DNA of 64,000 nucleotides from Xylophilus sp. GW821-FHT01B05 (GTDB taxonomy: Bacteria > Pseudomonadota > Gammaproteobacteria > Burkholderiales > Burkholderiaceae_C): assembly GCA_038961845.1 (NCBI GenBank), contig CP152408.1:4774001-4838000 (forward strand). Reading direction: 5' to 3'. Position numbers and translations under genes: made by a program. The notes below the pieces were generated by a model that was not told where the DNA came from, made no database searches, and saw only the letters and a list, made by a program, of their open reading frames with translations. Each line of letters begins with the position of its first letter. Position 1 is the first letter of the stretch. Below, one piece after another: positions 36,752 through 46,137 of the stretch.

Positions 36752-37501
36752 ATGCTTGAACTCCTGACGGATCCCCAGGTCTGGATCGCCTTTGCGACCC
36801 TGACCGCGCTTGAGCTGGTGCTGGGCATCGACAACATCATCTTCATCTCCATCCTGGTAGACAAGCTGCCGCTCGCCAAACGCGAATTCGCGCGGCGGAT
36901 CGGGCTGTTCATGGCCATGTTCATGCGCATAGGGCTGCTGCTGGTCCTCGCCTGGATCGTGGGCCTGGTTACCCCGCTTTTCTCGATGTTTGGCCAGGAG
37001 ATCTCGGGGCGGGACCTGATCCTGATCCTGGGTGGGCTGTTCCTGATATGGAAGAGCACGACCGAGGTTCACCAATCACTGGAAGGCGCGCACGGGCAAA
37101 AATCCAGCGCAGCCAAGGCGACCTTTGCCTCGGTCATCCTGCAGATCATGGTGATCGACCTCGTGTTCTCGTTGGACTCGATCATCACGGCGGTCGGCAT
37201 GGTGGATGACGTCCGGGTCATGATTGCCGCGGTGATCGCATCCGTGCTTTTGATGATGCTGTTCGCCGGCCCGATCGGCCGCTTTGTCTCGAACCATCCC
37301 ACCATCAAAATGCTGGCGCTGGCCTTCCTGGTGGTGGTCGGTGTGGTCCTGGTCGCGGAAGGCTTCGAGCACCATGTGCCCAAGGGCTACGTGTACTTTG
37401 CGATGGCCTTCTCCCTGGCCGTGGAAATGCTCAACATCAGGATGCGCAAGAAGTCCGCCAAGGCCGTGGAGTTGAACCCACCCCGCATGCCGGGAGATTG
37501 A
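36752..37501 (+). CDS. TerC family integral membrane protein
   Basis: A 249-residue inner-membrane protein with about seven helices. TerC-family proteins are linked to manganese export and metal loading of secreted proteins. Acidic residues in helices expected to bind the metal are present in LTALELVLGIDNIIFISILV and VIDLVFSLDSIITAVGM. ATG 36752 begins the conserved N-terminus MLELLTDPQVWIAF; a longer frame upstream lacks homology. Metal specificity cannot be decided from sequence. Confidence 0.88.
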   Translation: MLELLTDPQVWIAFATLTALELVLGIDNIIFISILVDKLPLAKREFARRIGLFMAMFMRIGLLLVLAWIVGLVTPLFSMFGQEISGRDLILILGGLFLIWKSTTEVHQSLEGAHGQKSSAAKATFASVILQIMVIDLVFSLDSIITAVGMVDDVRVMIAAVIASVLLMMLFAGPIGRFVSNHPTIKMLALAFLVVVGVVLVAEGFEHHVPKGYVYFAMAFSLAVEMLNIRMRKKSAKAVELNPPRMPGD

Positions 37502-37578
37502 AAAACGTGCTGCCTTCCGAAGGTTCGCCCTGAGCCAATGCAGCAGCGCTTGGAGAGCGCTCTCGAGGCCCGCCGCCC

Positions 37579-38025
37579 TTATGAGGTTGAGGCCACCATT
37601 GGCGCACTGACTTGAACGGTGCCCGCTGCAGCCACGCACTCTGCACCCGTTTCATCGCGCATCGATCCCCGGAGAGCCAACCGCTGCGAACAGCAACCGC
37701 CCGGCGTGGCGGCCATGACCTCCCACTCCATCCAGACCGTTGCATCGACGTAGACCGGCCGACACAGCTCGACAGAGAACGAGAGGCCCACGATGGAATG
37801 TGTTTGGGAGAAATGCGAGGCCGTCAACCCCAGCAGCAATGCCGTTGTATGCGTTCCGCTGGCGATCAACCGGCCGTACCGAGAGGCCTCGGCAAATGCG
37901 GCGTCGTGATGCAAGGGGTTGGTGTCCCCCGCGGCGTTCGCAAATGCACGGACCTGCGCCTCATCGAAGGTATGAGCACCGCCGAACCGGCGCCCCACCT
38001 CGACCGGTCCGAACTCGCCGCTCAT
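37579..38025 (-). CDS. MaoC-like dehydratase (hot-dog fold)
   Basis: A 148-residue hot-dog protein of the MaoC type, which hydrates enoyl-CoA or acts as a related thioester dehydratase. The catalytic signature is FANAAGDTNPLHHDAAFAEA, with Asp and His in the D-x-N-P-x-H motif. It starts at ATG 38025, overlapping the stop of the acyl-CoA synthetase remnant (ATGA), so it was the second gene of that operon. Because the upstream gene has lost its promoter end, expression of this gene may now be impaired. Confidence 0.85.
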   Translation of the reverse strand: MSGEFGPVEVGRRFGGAHTFDEAQVRAFANAAGDTNPLHHDAAFAEASRYGRLIASGTHTTALLLGLTASHFSQTHSIVGLSFSVELCRPVYVDATVWMEWEVMAATPGGCCSQRLALRGSMRDETGAECVAAAGTVQVSAPMVASTS

Positions 38026-39300
38026 TCGCGCCCTGCAGGATGGGCAAGGCGCGTGATGGCCGACTGACTGCCCGCCAGTTCACGGAGCCTGAACTTCTGG
38101 ATCTTTCCCGTTGCCGTCTTTGGCAGCGCGGTGAATACCACCTTGCGCGGACACTTGAAGTGCGCCAGGCGCTCCCGGCAGAAGGCGATGACCTCGGATT
38201 CCTGCAGGCCCGGAGACTCCGGCTTGAGTTCGATAAAAGCGCATGGCACCTCCCCCCACTTCTCGTCGGGCTGCGCCACCACGGCTGCATAGAGGATGGA
38301 AGGATGGCGATGCAGAATGTCCTCGACCTCGACGGATGAGATGTTCTCCCCACCCGAGATGATCACGTCCTTCGACCGATCGGTGATCTGCACGTAGCCA
38401 TCGGCGTGAACCACTGCGATGTCGCCGGTGTGGAACCAGCCGCCTTCAAAGGCCTTCTGCGTCGACGCCGGATTCTTCAGATAGCCCTTCATGACAGTGT
38501 TCCCACGGATCACCAGCTCTCCTGCCGTGGTTCCGTCAGGGGGTACCGGGCGCATCGTCTCAGGGTCGACAACCTGCAGACCTTCCAGCGCCGCGGCGCG
38601 AACGCCCTGGCGCGCCTGGAGTCGCCCACGCTCGGCCGGACTCAGCCCATCCCACGCCGGTTGCCAAGCACAACTGACCGGCGTCCCGCTCACCTCGGTG
38701 ATGCCATAGACGTGATCGACGTCAAAACCCATCGCCTCGGCGGCTTCCAGCACGGCTGCGGGCGGGGGTGACCCCGCGGTGAGAACACGCACACGGCCGG
38801 GAAGAGGCTGTCGCTCTTCATCGCGCGCATTCACGAGCAGGCCCATGACGGTGGGTGCCGCGCAGAAGTGATTCGCCTTGTGGTTGGCGAGCGCCTGGTA
38901 GATGCTGGCCGCCGTGACCTTGCGCAGGCACACATGCGTGCCTGCAGCCGCGGTGATGGCCCATGTGAAGCACCAGCCGTTCGCGTGAAACATCGGCAGC
39001 GTCCACAGGTAGACAGGCGCCTTGGGAACAGCCCAGTCGGTCAACTGCAGCAGACTCATGAGGTAGGTGCCGCGATGGCTCGGCACCACCCCTTTCGGGT
39101 CGCCTGTGGTGCCCGATGTGTAGTTCAGCGCGATAGGCTCGCATTCGTCAACGGGCCAGACGCCATCGAAGTCGGGATCTCCTTCGGACAGGAGCGTCTC
39201 GTAGTCCAGAGCGCCCACAGCCTCGCCATCCGGAGCTTCATGGTCATTGATGTCCACCAGGAATGGCGGGCTTTCCAGAAGCGCAAGCGCCAGCATCGCC
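38022..39300 (-). pseudogene. Acyl-CoA synthetase, N-terminally truncated
   Basis: The open frame encodes about 425 residues of an AMP-forming acyl-CoA ligase. The phosphate-binding motif NYTSGTTGDPKGVVPSHRGT lies near residue 60, whereas in full-length relatives it is near residue 180. About 120 N-terminal residues are therefore missing. Downstream motifs are intact: YGITEVSGTPVS, GWFHTGDIAVVHADGYVQITD, SKDVIISGGENISSVEVE, and the catalytic lysine in LPKTATGKIQK. The 5' end abuts a truncated tannase gene on the other strand, which points to a deletion or inversion. The ATG at 39302 is accidental. Confidence 0.85.
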
Positions 39301-39903
39301 AATGGCCGCTATACCTGGCCCGGCTTTCTTCCTGGTGGCGAGACCGCAGCCACGTGGGCCGCATCCAGCGGCATTCTTGGGAGTGACTTCATCAAGTACA
39401 TGGTCGCCCAGGATGGCTCAGTGGACCCGCTCAAGGTGGACGCCACGCAGTACATCGCGCGCCTTGACCAGCTCAGCTCGATGATCGATGCCGTCGACCC
39501 TGACCTGAGCCGATTCAAGGCAAAGGGCGGGAAGTTGGTTCTCTGGACAGGGCAAACCGACTGGCTGATCACCGCCAACAACGCCACGGAGTACTACCAG
39601 AACGTCGTCGAGCAAAGTGGAGGGCAATCCACCGCAGACGAGTTCGTGGAGTACTACACCGCCCCCGGCGTGGACCACTGCGCAGGGGGCACGGGAGCAG
39701 ACAAGGTAGACCTCGTCGGGCCCATGTTTGAATGGATTGAGAACGGGGTCAAGCCTTCGTCCTCCATCATCGTCGCAACACAGCGCACCGCTGCCACGGG
39801 GGCTACACCGATCAGCAGGCCACTGTGCAGGTACCCGCAGTACCCCAAGTACGTGGGGGGCGATCCGAATGCCGCTGCCAGTTTTGTATGTACGGCGCCT
39901 TAG
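39300..39903 (+). pseudogene. Tannase/feruloyl esterase family, C-terminal fragment
   Basis: About 200 residues matching the C-terminal third of a tannase-type secreted esterase. Recognisable parts are YTWPGFLPGGE, the stretch with the active-site aspartate region GGKLVLWTGQTDWLITANNA, the His in APGVDHCAGG, and the C-terminal SRPLCRYPQYPKYVGGDPNAAASF. The N-terminal two thirds, including signal peptide and nucleophile serine, are absent. The gene abuts the truncated synthetase head to head. The following 189 bp contain nothing I can assign. Confidence 0.82.
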
Positions 39904-40092
39904 CGATTACACGCCTGGGCCACAACATCAGCACCCGCTGAAGGCTGCAGGCCCGGTCCGTCCAGAAACGCTGACACCGTATGACCTGCAGAGGAAGGTG
40001 GTCTTGCGCTCGCCCTGGATAGTGCCGCCAGGCACGGTAGCGCAGCATGCGCCCCGATTGCACTCCAACGCGATCCCCGTACAGATCGCAAT

Positions 40093-40974
40093 CTAAGCTG
40101 GCGAGTCTGCGCTGCGAAGCGAAAGCGCCACGTCGAAGAACGAGTTCAGAACCCGGCTATCCCGCCGTTCTGCGAGGCAATAGAGATAGGTCTCGGTGAA
40201 CACTTGGCGCCCCTCGATTCGGACCGGAACCAAGCGTGGGTCGGGAATGAACTCAGCCTCTGACACCGCGCCGATGCCAATGCCCCGCGCGGCCGCCTCG
40301 CGCAAAGCCTCCCGGCTTCCGATTTCCATGACGATCTTCGGCTTGACGCCCGCCTCACGCAGCGCGTCGTCCATCGCACGGCGTGTGCTGGAGCCGCTCT
40401 CTCGCTGCAGCATGGCCTGGCCATGAAGCTCTTCCAGCCGCACGCTGCCTCGTGCAGCGAAAGCGTGGCTCTTTTCCACGAAAAGCAGAAGGTCATGCCG
40501 TGCATAGGGAATCGCGGCGAAGCCCGGCGCTTCGTGGAAACGTGCCAGCACGCCAATGTCCACGACATAGTCCTCCAGGTCCTTGAAAACCGCCGATGAA
40601 TTGCCCATGCGGATGGAGACGTCAATGCGCGGATAGCGGCGACGGTAGGCGTCCACCATTTCGATGACGTGAAAGGGCCCGACCGCGCCCAGGCGCAGGT
40701 CACCCGCCTGCAATTCGCCGCTGTCATGCAGCAGGTTGTATGCATCCAACTCGAGTGCACTCAGCTGGCGTGCAATGGGCAGCAGCCGCTGCCCGACCGC
40801 GCTCAGCTCAACGCCATGGCCCCTGCGATGAAACAGCTCGACCTTGTGCGTTTTCTCCAGCGCCTGGACCTGCATCGTCAGCGTGGGCTGGGTCAGGCCC
40901 ATCGCGCGCGCCGCACCGCTGAAGCTCCCGTGCTGGGCGACGAAGAAGAAAGCTCGAAGCTGGGCAACAGACAT
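40093..40974 (-). CDS. LysR-family regulator of the phosphonate cluster
   Basis: A 293-residue regulator with an N-terminal helix-turn-helix (GSFSGAARAMGLTQPTLTMQ, residues 16-35) and an effector domain from about 90. It is divergent from phnD with a 118-bp shared region containing an imperfect dyad, so it most likely controls phnDCE and the downstream genes. The effector may be a phosphonate such as 2-aminoethylphosphonate or phosphonoacetaldehyde; this is inference from context. Confidence 0.9.
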   Translation of the reverse strand: MSVAQLRAFFFVAQHGSFSGAARAMGLTQPTLTMQVQALEKTHKVELFHRRGHGVELSAVGQRLLPIARQLSALELDAYNLLHDSGELQAGDLRLGAVGPFHVIEMVDAYRRRYPRIDVSIRMGNSSAVFKDLEDYVVDIGVLARFHEAPGFAAIPYARHDLLLFVEKSHAFAARGSVRLEELHGQAMLQRESGSSTRRAMDDALREAGVKPKIVMEIGSREALREAAARGIGIGAVSEAEFIPDPRLVPVRIEGRQVFTETYLYCLAERRDSRVLNSFFDVALSLRSADSPA

Positions 40975-40980
40975 CCATAG

Positions 40981-40999
40981 ATTATTTCAATGGAATGAT
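40981..40999. promoter_or_regulatory. Imperfect 19-bp dyad, candidate LysR site
   Basis: ATTATTTCAATGGAATGAT has matching bases at seven of nine symmetric positions around the central A (40990). It lies 7 bp outside the LysR start codon and about 94 bp before phnD, a usual place for a LysR recognition site. No clear promoter boxes for phnD were seen. Confidence 0.4.
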
Positions 41000-41092
41000 G
41001 ACGAATTCGTGATGGAGATGATATGAGGCAGTCACAAAGGATTCTTAGTCTTGGCGCTGACCTTTCCACCTCCCTTCATTCCGGGAAACGCC

Positions 41093-41965
41093 ATGTCCAC
41101 CTACTTCTCCCGCCACCGCCGCCAGTTGCTCGCTGCCGCACTGCCGCTCGCACTGGCAACGCCGGCCTTTGCCGAACGGCCTCTCACCATCGGCCTGATC
41201 CCCGCCGAGGACTCCCAGGCCATGATCGCGAGCAGCCGCCAGGTGCTCGATAGCCTGCAGCAACAGCTGGGAATGCCGGTCAAACCATTCGTGGCAACCG
41301 ACTACAACGGCATCATCGAAGCGCTGCGCGCCAAGAAGCTGGACATTGCCTACCTCGGCCCGTTCTCGTACGTGCTGGCGGCGAGCGTGGCCGACGTCGA
41401 AGCCTTCGCTGTGGCGGTGACCAAGAAAACCGGCACCAGCTCCTACAAGAGCGTCATCATCGCCCGCAAGGACAGCGGGATATCGTCCTTGGCCGACCTG
41501 AAGGGCCGCACTTTCGCCTTCGTCGACCCGACCTCTGCATCGGGCCATCTGTTCCCCAAGGCCGGCATGCTGCAGGCCGGCTATGACCCGGATACCTACT
41601 TCCGCCGCGTGATCTTCTCCGGCTCGCATGACGCCAGCATCCTGGCAGTGGCCAACAAGAAGGTAGATGCCGCGCCGGTGGCCGACCGCATTCTGGCGAG
41701 CGCCATCGCCCAAGGGCAGGTGCGCCAGGATGATCTCCAGGTCATCTGGTCTTCGAACCCCATTCCCGAATCCCCGATGGTCTGGCGCAAGGATCTGGAC
41801 CCTGCCCTGAAGGAAAAGATCGCCACGGCCATGGCCAACATCAAGGACCTGCCCTGGGGCGACCAGGGTGTCCTGAACGGCTTCCAGCCCACCAACGATG
41901 CGGCATACAACGTGGTGCGCGATACGGCCAAGGTGCTGAAGCTCGACCTGCGGGCGATGAAATGA
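41093..41965 (+). CDS. phnD: Phosphonate ABC transporter, substrate-binding protein PhnD
   Basis: A 290-residue periplasmic binding protein for phosphonates. The signal peptide (MSTYFSRHRRQLLAAALPLA) has a twin-arginine-like RR-QLL, with cleavage after AFA. Family features are LTIGLIPAEDSQAMI, LDIAYLGPFSYVLA, and the phosphonate-contacting TSASGHLFPKAGML. ATG 41093 gives the signal peptide directly. Its stop overlaps the phnC start (ATGA). Confidence 0.93.
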   Translation: MSTYFSRHRRQLLAAALPLALATPAFAERPLTIGLIPAEDSQAMIASSRQVLDSLQQQLGMPVKPFVATDYNGIIEALRAKKLDIAYLGPFSYVLAASVADVEAFAVAVTKKTGTSSYKSVIIARKDSGISSLADLKGRTFAFVDPTSASGHLFPKAGMLQAGYDPDTYFRRVIFSGSHDASILAVANKKVDAAPVADRILASAIAQGQVRQDDLQVIWSSNPIPESPMVWRKDLDPALKEKIATAMANIKDLPWGDQGVLNGFQPTNDAAYNVVRDTAKVLKLDLRAMK

Positions 41966-42753
41966 TCCGCGTCCGCCATCTGACCAAGCGCTACGGCAGC
42001 AACGACGTGCTGCGTGGTGTTGACCTGGACGCCGCCGCTGGCGAGTTTCTGGTGATCCTGGGCGAATCCGGGGCCGGCAAATCCACGCTGCTGCGTTGCA
42101 TGAACCGTCTGGCGGTGGCAGATGGCGGCGAGTTGACGATTGCCGGCATGGATGCCGTCCGCTGCCCGGATGAACGCTCCTTGCGCCGCGCCGTCGCCAT
42201 GATCTTCCAACACCACAACGTGGTGCCGCGCCTGTCGACGTTGAAGAACGTTTTGAGCGGGCGGCTTGGCGCCTTGCCCACCTGGACTTCGGTGCTGCAC
42301 CTCTTCCGCGCAGGCGACATTGCGCTGGCGCATGAATGCCTTGCCCGCGTCGGGCTCGCCCACAAGGCGCACGAGCGCACCGACTCGCTCTCGGGCGGCC
42401 AGATGCAGCGGGTGGGCATTGCCCGCGCGCTGGCGCAGCAGCCCCGGGTCATCCTGGCGGACGAGCCGGTCGCCAGCCTCGACCCGCTGACCGCGCGCAA
42501 GGTCATGCAATACCTGCTCGACGCCTCGCGCGACCTGGGCATTACCGTGGTGTGCAACCTGCACCAGGTGGAGCTGGCGCGCGAGTTCGCCGACCGGGTG
42601 GTGGGCCTGGCCCAGGGCCGGGTCGTGTTCGACGGTGTTCCGCAGGATCTCGGACAGCCCGAACTCGACCGCATCTACCTGGCACCAACGCCCCCGGACG
42701 ACCGTGAAATCGCGCTGGCCTCTTCGACCTCGTGGCGCATTGCTGGAGCGTGA
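41962..42753 (+). CDS. phnC: Phosphonate ABC transporter, ATPase PhnC
   Basis: A 263-residue ATPase at the cytosolic face of the phosphonate importer. Walker A is GESGAGKSTLLRCMNRL (near residue 34), the signature is LSGGQMQRVGIARAL, and Walker B VILADEPVASLDP is followed by the switch His in VVCNLHQVELAREFADR. These carry PhnC-specific features such as NHHNVVPR-like QHHNVVPRLSTLKNVL. It is coupled with phnD and 2 bp ahead of phnE. Confidence 0.94.
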   Translation: MIRVRHLTKRYGSNDVLRGVDLDAAAGEFLVILGESGAGKSTLLRCMNRLAVADGGELTIAGMDAVRCPDERSLRRAVAMIFQHHNVVPRLSTLKNVLSGRLGALPTWTSVLHLFRAGDIALAHECLARVGLAHKAHERTDSLSGGQMQRVGIARALAQQPRVILADEPVASLDPLTARKVMQYLLDASRDLGITVVCNLHQVELAREFADRVVGLAQGRVVFDGVPQDLGQPELDRIYLAPTPPDDREIALASSTSWRIAGA

Positions 42754-42755
42754 AC

Positions 42756-43580
42756 ATGCAGAACGAACACATGAAATACCGCTGGACCGGACCTCTGCCG
42801 CAGCAATGGCAGGGCTGGTCCACGCTGGTGATCGGCGCCCTAGTCGCGGCCTGGACGCTGGGCTGGAGCGCCGACGGCGCCCAATTGAGCTGGAGCGAGC
42901 TGGCAAGCGGCCTGCCGCAGATAGCCGACTTCGCCGGGCGTATGTTCCCCCCGGACCTGGATATCCTGGCCCGCCTGTGGGGACCGGCGCTGGAGACCAT
43001 CCAGATCGCAGTCTGGGGAACCCTCCTGGCCATCATTCCCGCCGTGCCGCTCTCGCTGCTGGCAGCGCGCAACCTGCAGTCCAGGCGCTGGGTGTTCCTG
43101 GCCACGCGGCAGTTCATGAACGTCGTGCGCAGCATCAACGAACTGATCCTGGCGCTGGTCTTCGTCTCGGCGGTCGGCCTGGGACCTTTCCCGGGTGTGC
43201 TGGCGCTGGCGCTCCATGGCGCTGCCATGCTTGGCAAGTTCTTTGCCGAAGCCATCGAGGAAATCGACCAGGGGCCGCTGGAAGCCCTGCGCGCCACGGG
43301 TGCCAGGCCGCTGCAGGTCATCGTTTTCGGCGTGCTGCCGCAGGTGATCACCGCCTGGATCGCCGTGGTGCTCTATCGCTTCGAGGTGAACCTCCGCTCG
43401 GCCACGGTACTGGGCATGGTGGGCGCCGGTGGTCTTGGATTCGAGTTGATCGGCAGCTTGAAGCTGTTCCGCTACAACGAGACCGCCACCTGCATCCTCG
43501 TCATCACCGCCATGGTGATCGTCGCTGACGCCATCTCCGGCCACCTCCGCCACCGCATCCAGAGCAGCGGCCGGGCCTGA
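42756..43580 (+). CDS. phnE: Phosphonate ABC transporter, permease PhnE
   Basis: A 274-residue inner-membrane permease with about six helices and the EAA-type coupling loop EAIEEIDQGPLEALRATGAR near residue 170. LAARNLQSRRWVFLATRQFM and RSINELILALVFVSAVGLGP are family hallmarks. ATG 42756 follows GGAG; an ATG five codons later is an alternative. A hairpin with a short T-run follows the gene, which may reduce read-through into the two catabolic genes downstream. Confidence 0.93.
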   Translation: MQNEHMKYRWTGPLPQQWQGWSTLVIGALVAAWTLGWSADGAQLSWSELASGLPQIADFAGRMFPPDLDILARLWGPALETIQIAVWGTLLAIIPAVPLSLLAARNLQSRRWVFLATRQFMNVVRSINELILALVFVSAVGLGPFPGVLALALHGAAMLGKFFAEAIEEIDQGPLEALRATGARPLQVIVFGVLPQVITAWIAVVLYRFEVNLRSATVLGMVGAGGLGFELIGSLKLFRYNETATCILVITAMVIVADAISGHLRHRIQSSGRA

Positions 43581-43588
43581 GCCCCTCC

Positions 43589-43613
43589 GGTCCGGCACCG
43601 GCCGGGCCCTTTT
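43589..43613 (+). terminator. Hairpin with T-run after phnE
   Basis: GGTCCGGC (43589-43596) pairs with GCCGGGCC (43601-43608), with one G-T pair, around a 4-base loop, followed by CTTTTC. This is the shape of an intrinsic terminator. It lies between the transporter genes and the alcohol dehydrogenase/phnX pair, so it may be a partial terminator adjusting their ratio. Confidence 0.5.
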
Positions 43614-43680
43614 CACCTGTCTTGTTCACCCACTTCACGCGCCGTGCGCGTGGCGGGCATTCCTGCGCCTTACTGAAACC

Positions 43681-44769
43681 ATGTGGAACTACTACAACCC
43701 TGTCGCGGTGCATGCGGGCCTCGGCTCGCTGGCCGAACTGCCGCGCCTGCTCGGCCAGCGCCGAGCCATCCTGATTGCCTTTCCCGAGGCTGAATCGCTG
43801 GGCCTGCTGGCACGCCTGCGCACCATGCTCGGCGACAGGCTCCTGGCCATCGAGACCGATGTGCGGCCCAATCCCGATGTGGCATGGCTGGCCCCGATGT
43901 ACGAGCGCCTGTGGCGCGATCGCCCGGACGCGGAATGCGTGATCGCCGTCGGCGGCGGCAGTACCCTCGACTGCGCCAAGGCCATGCTGACACACACGCC
44001 GGGCGGCCGCTTCGATGATCTGATGTCGGCACTCGAATCCGGCGGGGTGCCGCAGGCCGGCGGCGCGCATCGGCGCCTGCTGGCGGTGCCCACGACGGCC
44101 GGCACCGGCAGCGAGGTCACGCCGTGGGCGACCGTGTGGGACCACGCCCGGTCGCGCAAGCTGTCCCTGCACCTCCCCTGGACCTGGCCAGAGGCGGCCA
44201 TCGTCGATGCCGAACTGATGCTCAGCCTTCCCCATGCCACCACGCTGGCCGCGGGCCTGGATGCGCTCTCGCACGCCCTGGAGTCGCTCTGGAACGTGCA
44301 TCGCAACCCGGTGTCGAGCTGCCTGGCCGTACAGGCGGCGCGCAACATCATCGACACCCTGCCGGCCCTCCTGGGCAACCTGGAACGAGCGGACCTGCGC
44401 CATTCATTGGCCATTGCAGCCTTGCAGGCCGGACTGGCCTTCTCCAACACCCGCACGGCGCTGGCGCACTCGCTGTCCTACGACGTCACGCTGAGCCACG
44501 GTACGGTGCACGGCATCGCCTGCTCGTTCAGCTTGCCACGCATCATGGCGCTGGCCGCCGGGCGAGACGCCCAGCTCGACCGCCAGCTGATGTCGGTCTT
44601 CGGCGTCCCGGACATGCCGGCCGCCATCACCGCGATGGCCGCGTTCCTGCAGCGCTTGAGCGTCAGCACCGACCCGACGCACTACGGCATCCCGGAGCCC
44701 GAGTGGGACAAGCGTATCGACGCGGCGCTCCAAGGGCCGCGCGGTCGCAACTTCATCGCGACCGCATGA
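43681..44769 (+). CDS. Iron-type alcohol dehydrogenase, likely phosphonoacetaldehyde reductase or hydroxyethylphosphonate dehydrogenase
   Basis: A 362-residue group III (iron-activated) alcohol dehydrogenase. The NAD(P)-binding stretch is CVIAVGGGSTLDCAK, TTAGTGSEVTPWATVWD follows, and metal ligands are in EAAIVDAELML (Asp), GLDALSHALES (His) and RTALAHSLSYD (His). It lies 36 bp ahead of phnX, so its substrate is probably phosphonoacetaldehyde or its alcohol, 2-hydroxyethylphosphonate. The family enzyme known from phosphonate antibiotic synthesis works in the reducing direction; in a catabolic cluster oxidation is just as reasonable. Direction is inference. Confidence 0.82.
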   Translation: MWNYYNPVAVHAGLGSLAELPRLLGQRRAILIAFPEAESLGLLARLRTMLGDRLLAIETDVRPNPDVAWLAPMYERLWRDRPDAECVIAVGGGSTLDCAKAMLTHTPGGRFDDLMSALESGGVPQAGGAHRRLLAVPTTAGTGSEVTPWATVWDHARSRKLSLHLPWTWPEAAIVDAELMLSLPHATTLAAGLDALSHALESLWNVHRNPVSSCLAVQAARNIIDTLPALLGNLERADLRHSLAIAALQAGLAFSNTRTALAHSLSYDVTLSHGTVHGIACSFSLPRIMALAAGRDAQLDRQLMSVFGVPDMPAAITAMAAFLQRLSVSTDPTHYGIPEPEWDKRIDAALQGPRGRNFIATA

Positions 44770-44805
44770 ACCATGCACTCAGCATCAACGAAAGAACATA
44801 GCTTC

Positions 44806-45672
44806 ATGACCTCCATTGCACCCATCGACGGCACATCGCACGGCCTGCAAGCCGTCATCTTCGACTGGGCCGGCACCCTGGTCGACTTCGGCTCCCTGGC
44901 GCCCACCCAGATCTTCGTCGAGGCCTTTGCCAGCTTCGGCATTCAGGTCGACCTGCAGCAGGCCCGGGGGCCCATGGGCCTTTCGAAACGGGACCATATC
45001 CGCACGTTGCTGGCCGAGCCGGCCATTGCGGCACAGTGGTTGCAGCGCTTCGAGCGACCTCCCGCGGCATCCGACATCGACGCCATCTACGAGCGCTTCA
45101 TGCCGATGCAGATCGCCAAGGTGGGCGAATACTCTGCGCCGATCCCGGGCGCGCTGGAGTCACTGGCCTGGCTGCGACAGCAGGGGCTCAAGGTCGGCTC
45201 TTGCTCGGGTTATCCGCGCCAGGTACTGGACGTGCTGCTGCCCCTGGCAAGGAGCGCCGGCGTCGTGGTGGACCACGTCGTCGCGGGTGACGAAATGCCG
45301 GCCGGCGGCCGCCCCGGTCCCTACATGGCACTGGCCAACGTGCTAGAGCTCGGCATCAGTGACGTGCGAGCCTGCATCAAGGTGGACGACACCGCGCCTG
45401 GCATCGAGGAAGGCCGCAACGCCGGCATGTGGTGCATCGGGCTTTCCATGTCGGGCAATGAGGTCGGGCTGACCCGCGAGGCGCTGGAGGCGCTCCCCCC
45501 GGAACGGATCCAGGCCTTGCGGGAGCGGGCACAGCAGCGGCTCCTCAACGCTGGCGCGCACCTGGTGATCGACTCGATCGCTGATCTTCCAGCAGCAGTC
45601 CAGCGCATCGCCGCAATGCGCGGCGCTTTGCGGGCAATGGATGGCGGCGCGCCCCAGGAAAGTTCTGCATAA
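44806..45672 (+). CDS. phnX: Phosphonoacetaldehyde hydrolase PhnX
   Basis: A 288-residue HAD-superfamily enzyme that splits phosphonoacetaldehyde to acetaldehyde and phosphate. The nucleophile Asp20 lies in VIFDWAGTLVDFG, and Lys61 in GPMGLSKRDHIRT is the expected Schiff-base lysine. The later HAD motifs are GSCSGYPRQVLD and IKVDDTAPGIEEGRNAGMW. ATG 44806 is chosen; ATG 44773 would add 11 residues. It closes the phosphonate cluster, and IS remnants start about 50 bp downstream. Confidence 0.94.
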   Translation: MTSIAPIDGTSHGLQAVIFDWAGTLVDFGSLAPTQIFVEAFASFGIQVDLQQARGPMGLSKRDHIRTLLAEPAIAAQWLQRFERPPAASDIDAIYERFMPMQIAKVGEYSAPIPGALESLAWLRQQGLKVGSCSGYPRQVLDVLLPLARSAGVVVDHVVAGDEMPAGGRPGPYMALANVLELGISDVRACIKVDDTAPGIEEGRNAGMWCIGLSMSGNEVGLTREALEALPPERIQALRERAQQRLLNAGAHLVIDSIADLPAAVQRIAAMRGALRAMDGGAPQESSA

Positions 45673-45724
45673 ATCCGCCCTACATATGCTTGGGCGCAGG
45701 GCGATGGCCTGAGACGATAGCGGC

Positions 45725-46137
45725 ATGAAGCAAACAAGCCTGGAGCTGGGCCACTCGACCAAGCGCACGCGCAAGCGAGAGTTCCTGGGAGAAATGGAGC
45801 GCGTAGTGCCTTGGGGTGATCTGGTGGCCTTGATCACCCCGTACGCACCTGAGGGACGCCGGGGTCGCCCGCCGTCCTCCGTAGAAGCCATGCTGCGCAT
45901 CCACTTCATGCAACAGTGGTTCACCCTGAGCGACCCGGCCATGGACGAAGCCCTGCACGACATGCCGCTGTTCCGGGACTTCGCAGGGCTCGGCGGCTGG
46001 GACGACCGATTGCCTGACGAGAGCACCATTCTTCGCTTCCGCCGCCTGCTCGAAGAACACAAGCTCGCACCCCAGATCCTCCAAACCATCAATGCGCTGC
46101 TGAGCCACAAAGGCCTGCTGCTACGCGCCGGCACCGA
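45725..46137 (+). pseudogene. IS5-family transposase, N-terminal fragment
   Basis: About 137 residues match the N-terminal DNA-binding part of an IS5-family transposase: MKQTSLELGHSTKRTRKREF, GRRGRPPSSVEAMLRIHFMQ, LPDESTILRFRRLLEEHKL, up to LLLRAGT. The catalytic DDE domain is missing, because the homology breaks at about 46137, where sequence of an IS66-type gene begins on the other strand. The element is therefore dead. It starts 53 bp past the phnX stop; the short gap probably contains the left IS end. Confidence 0.88.
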
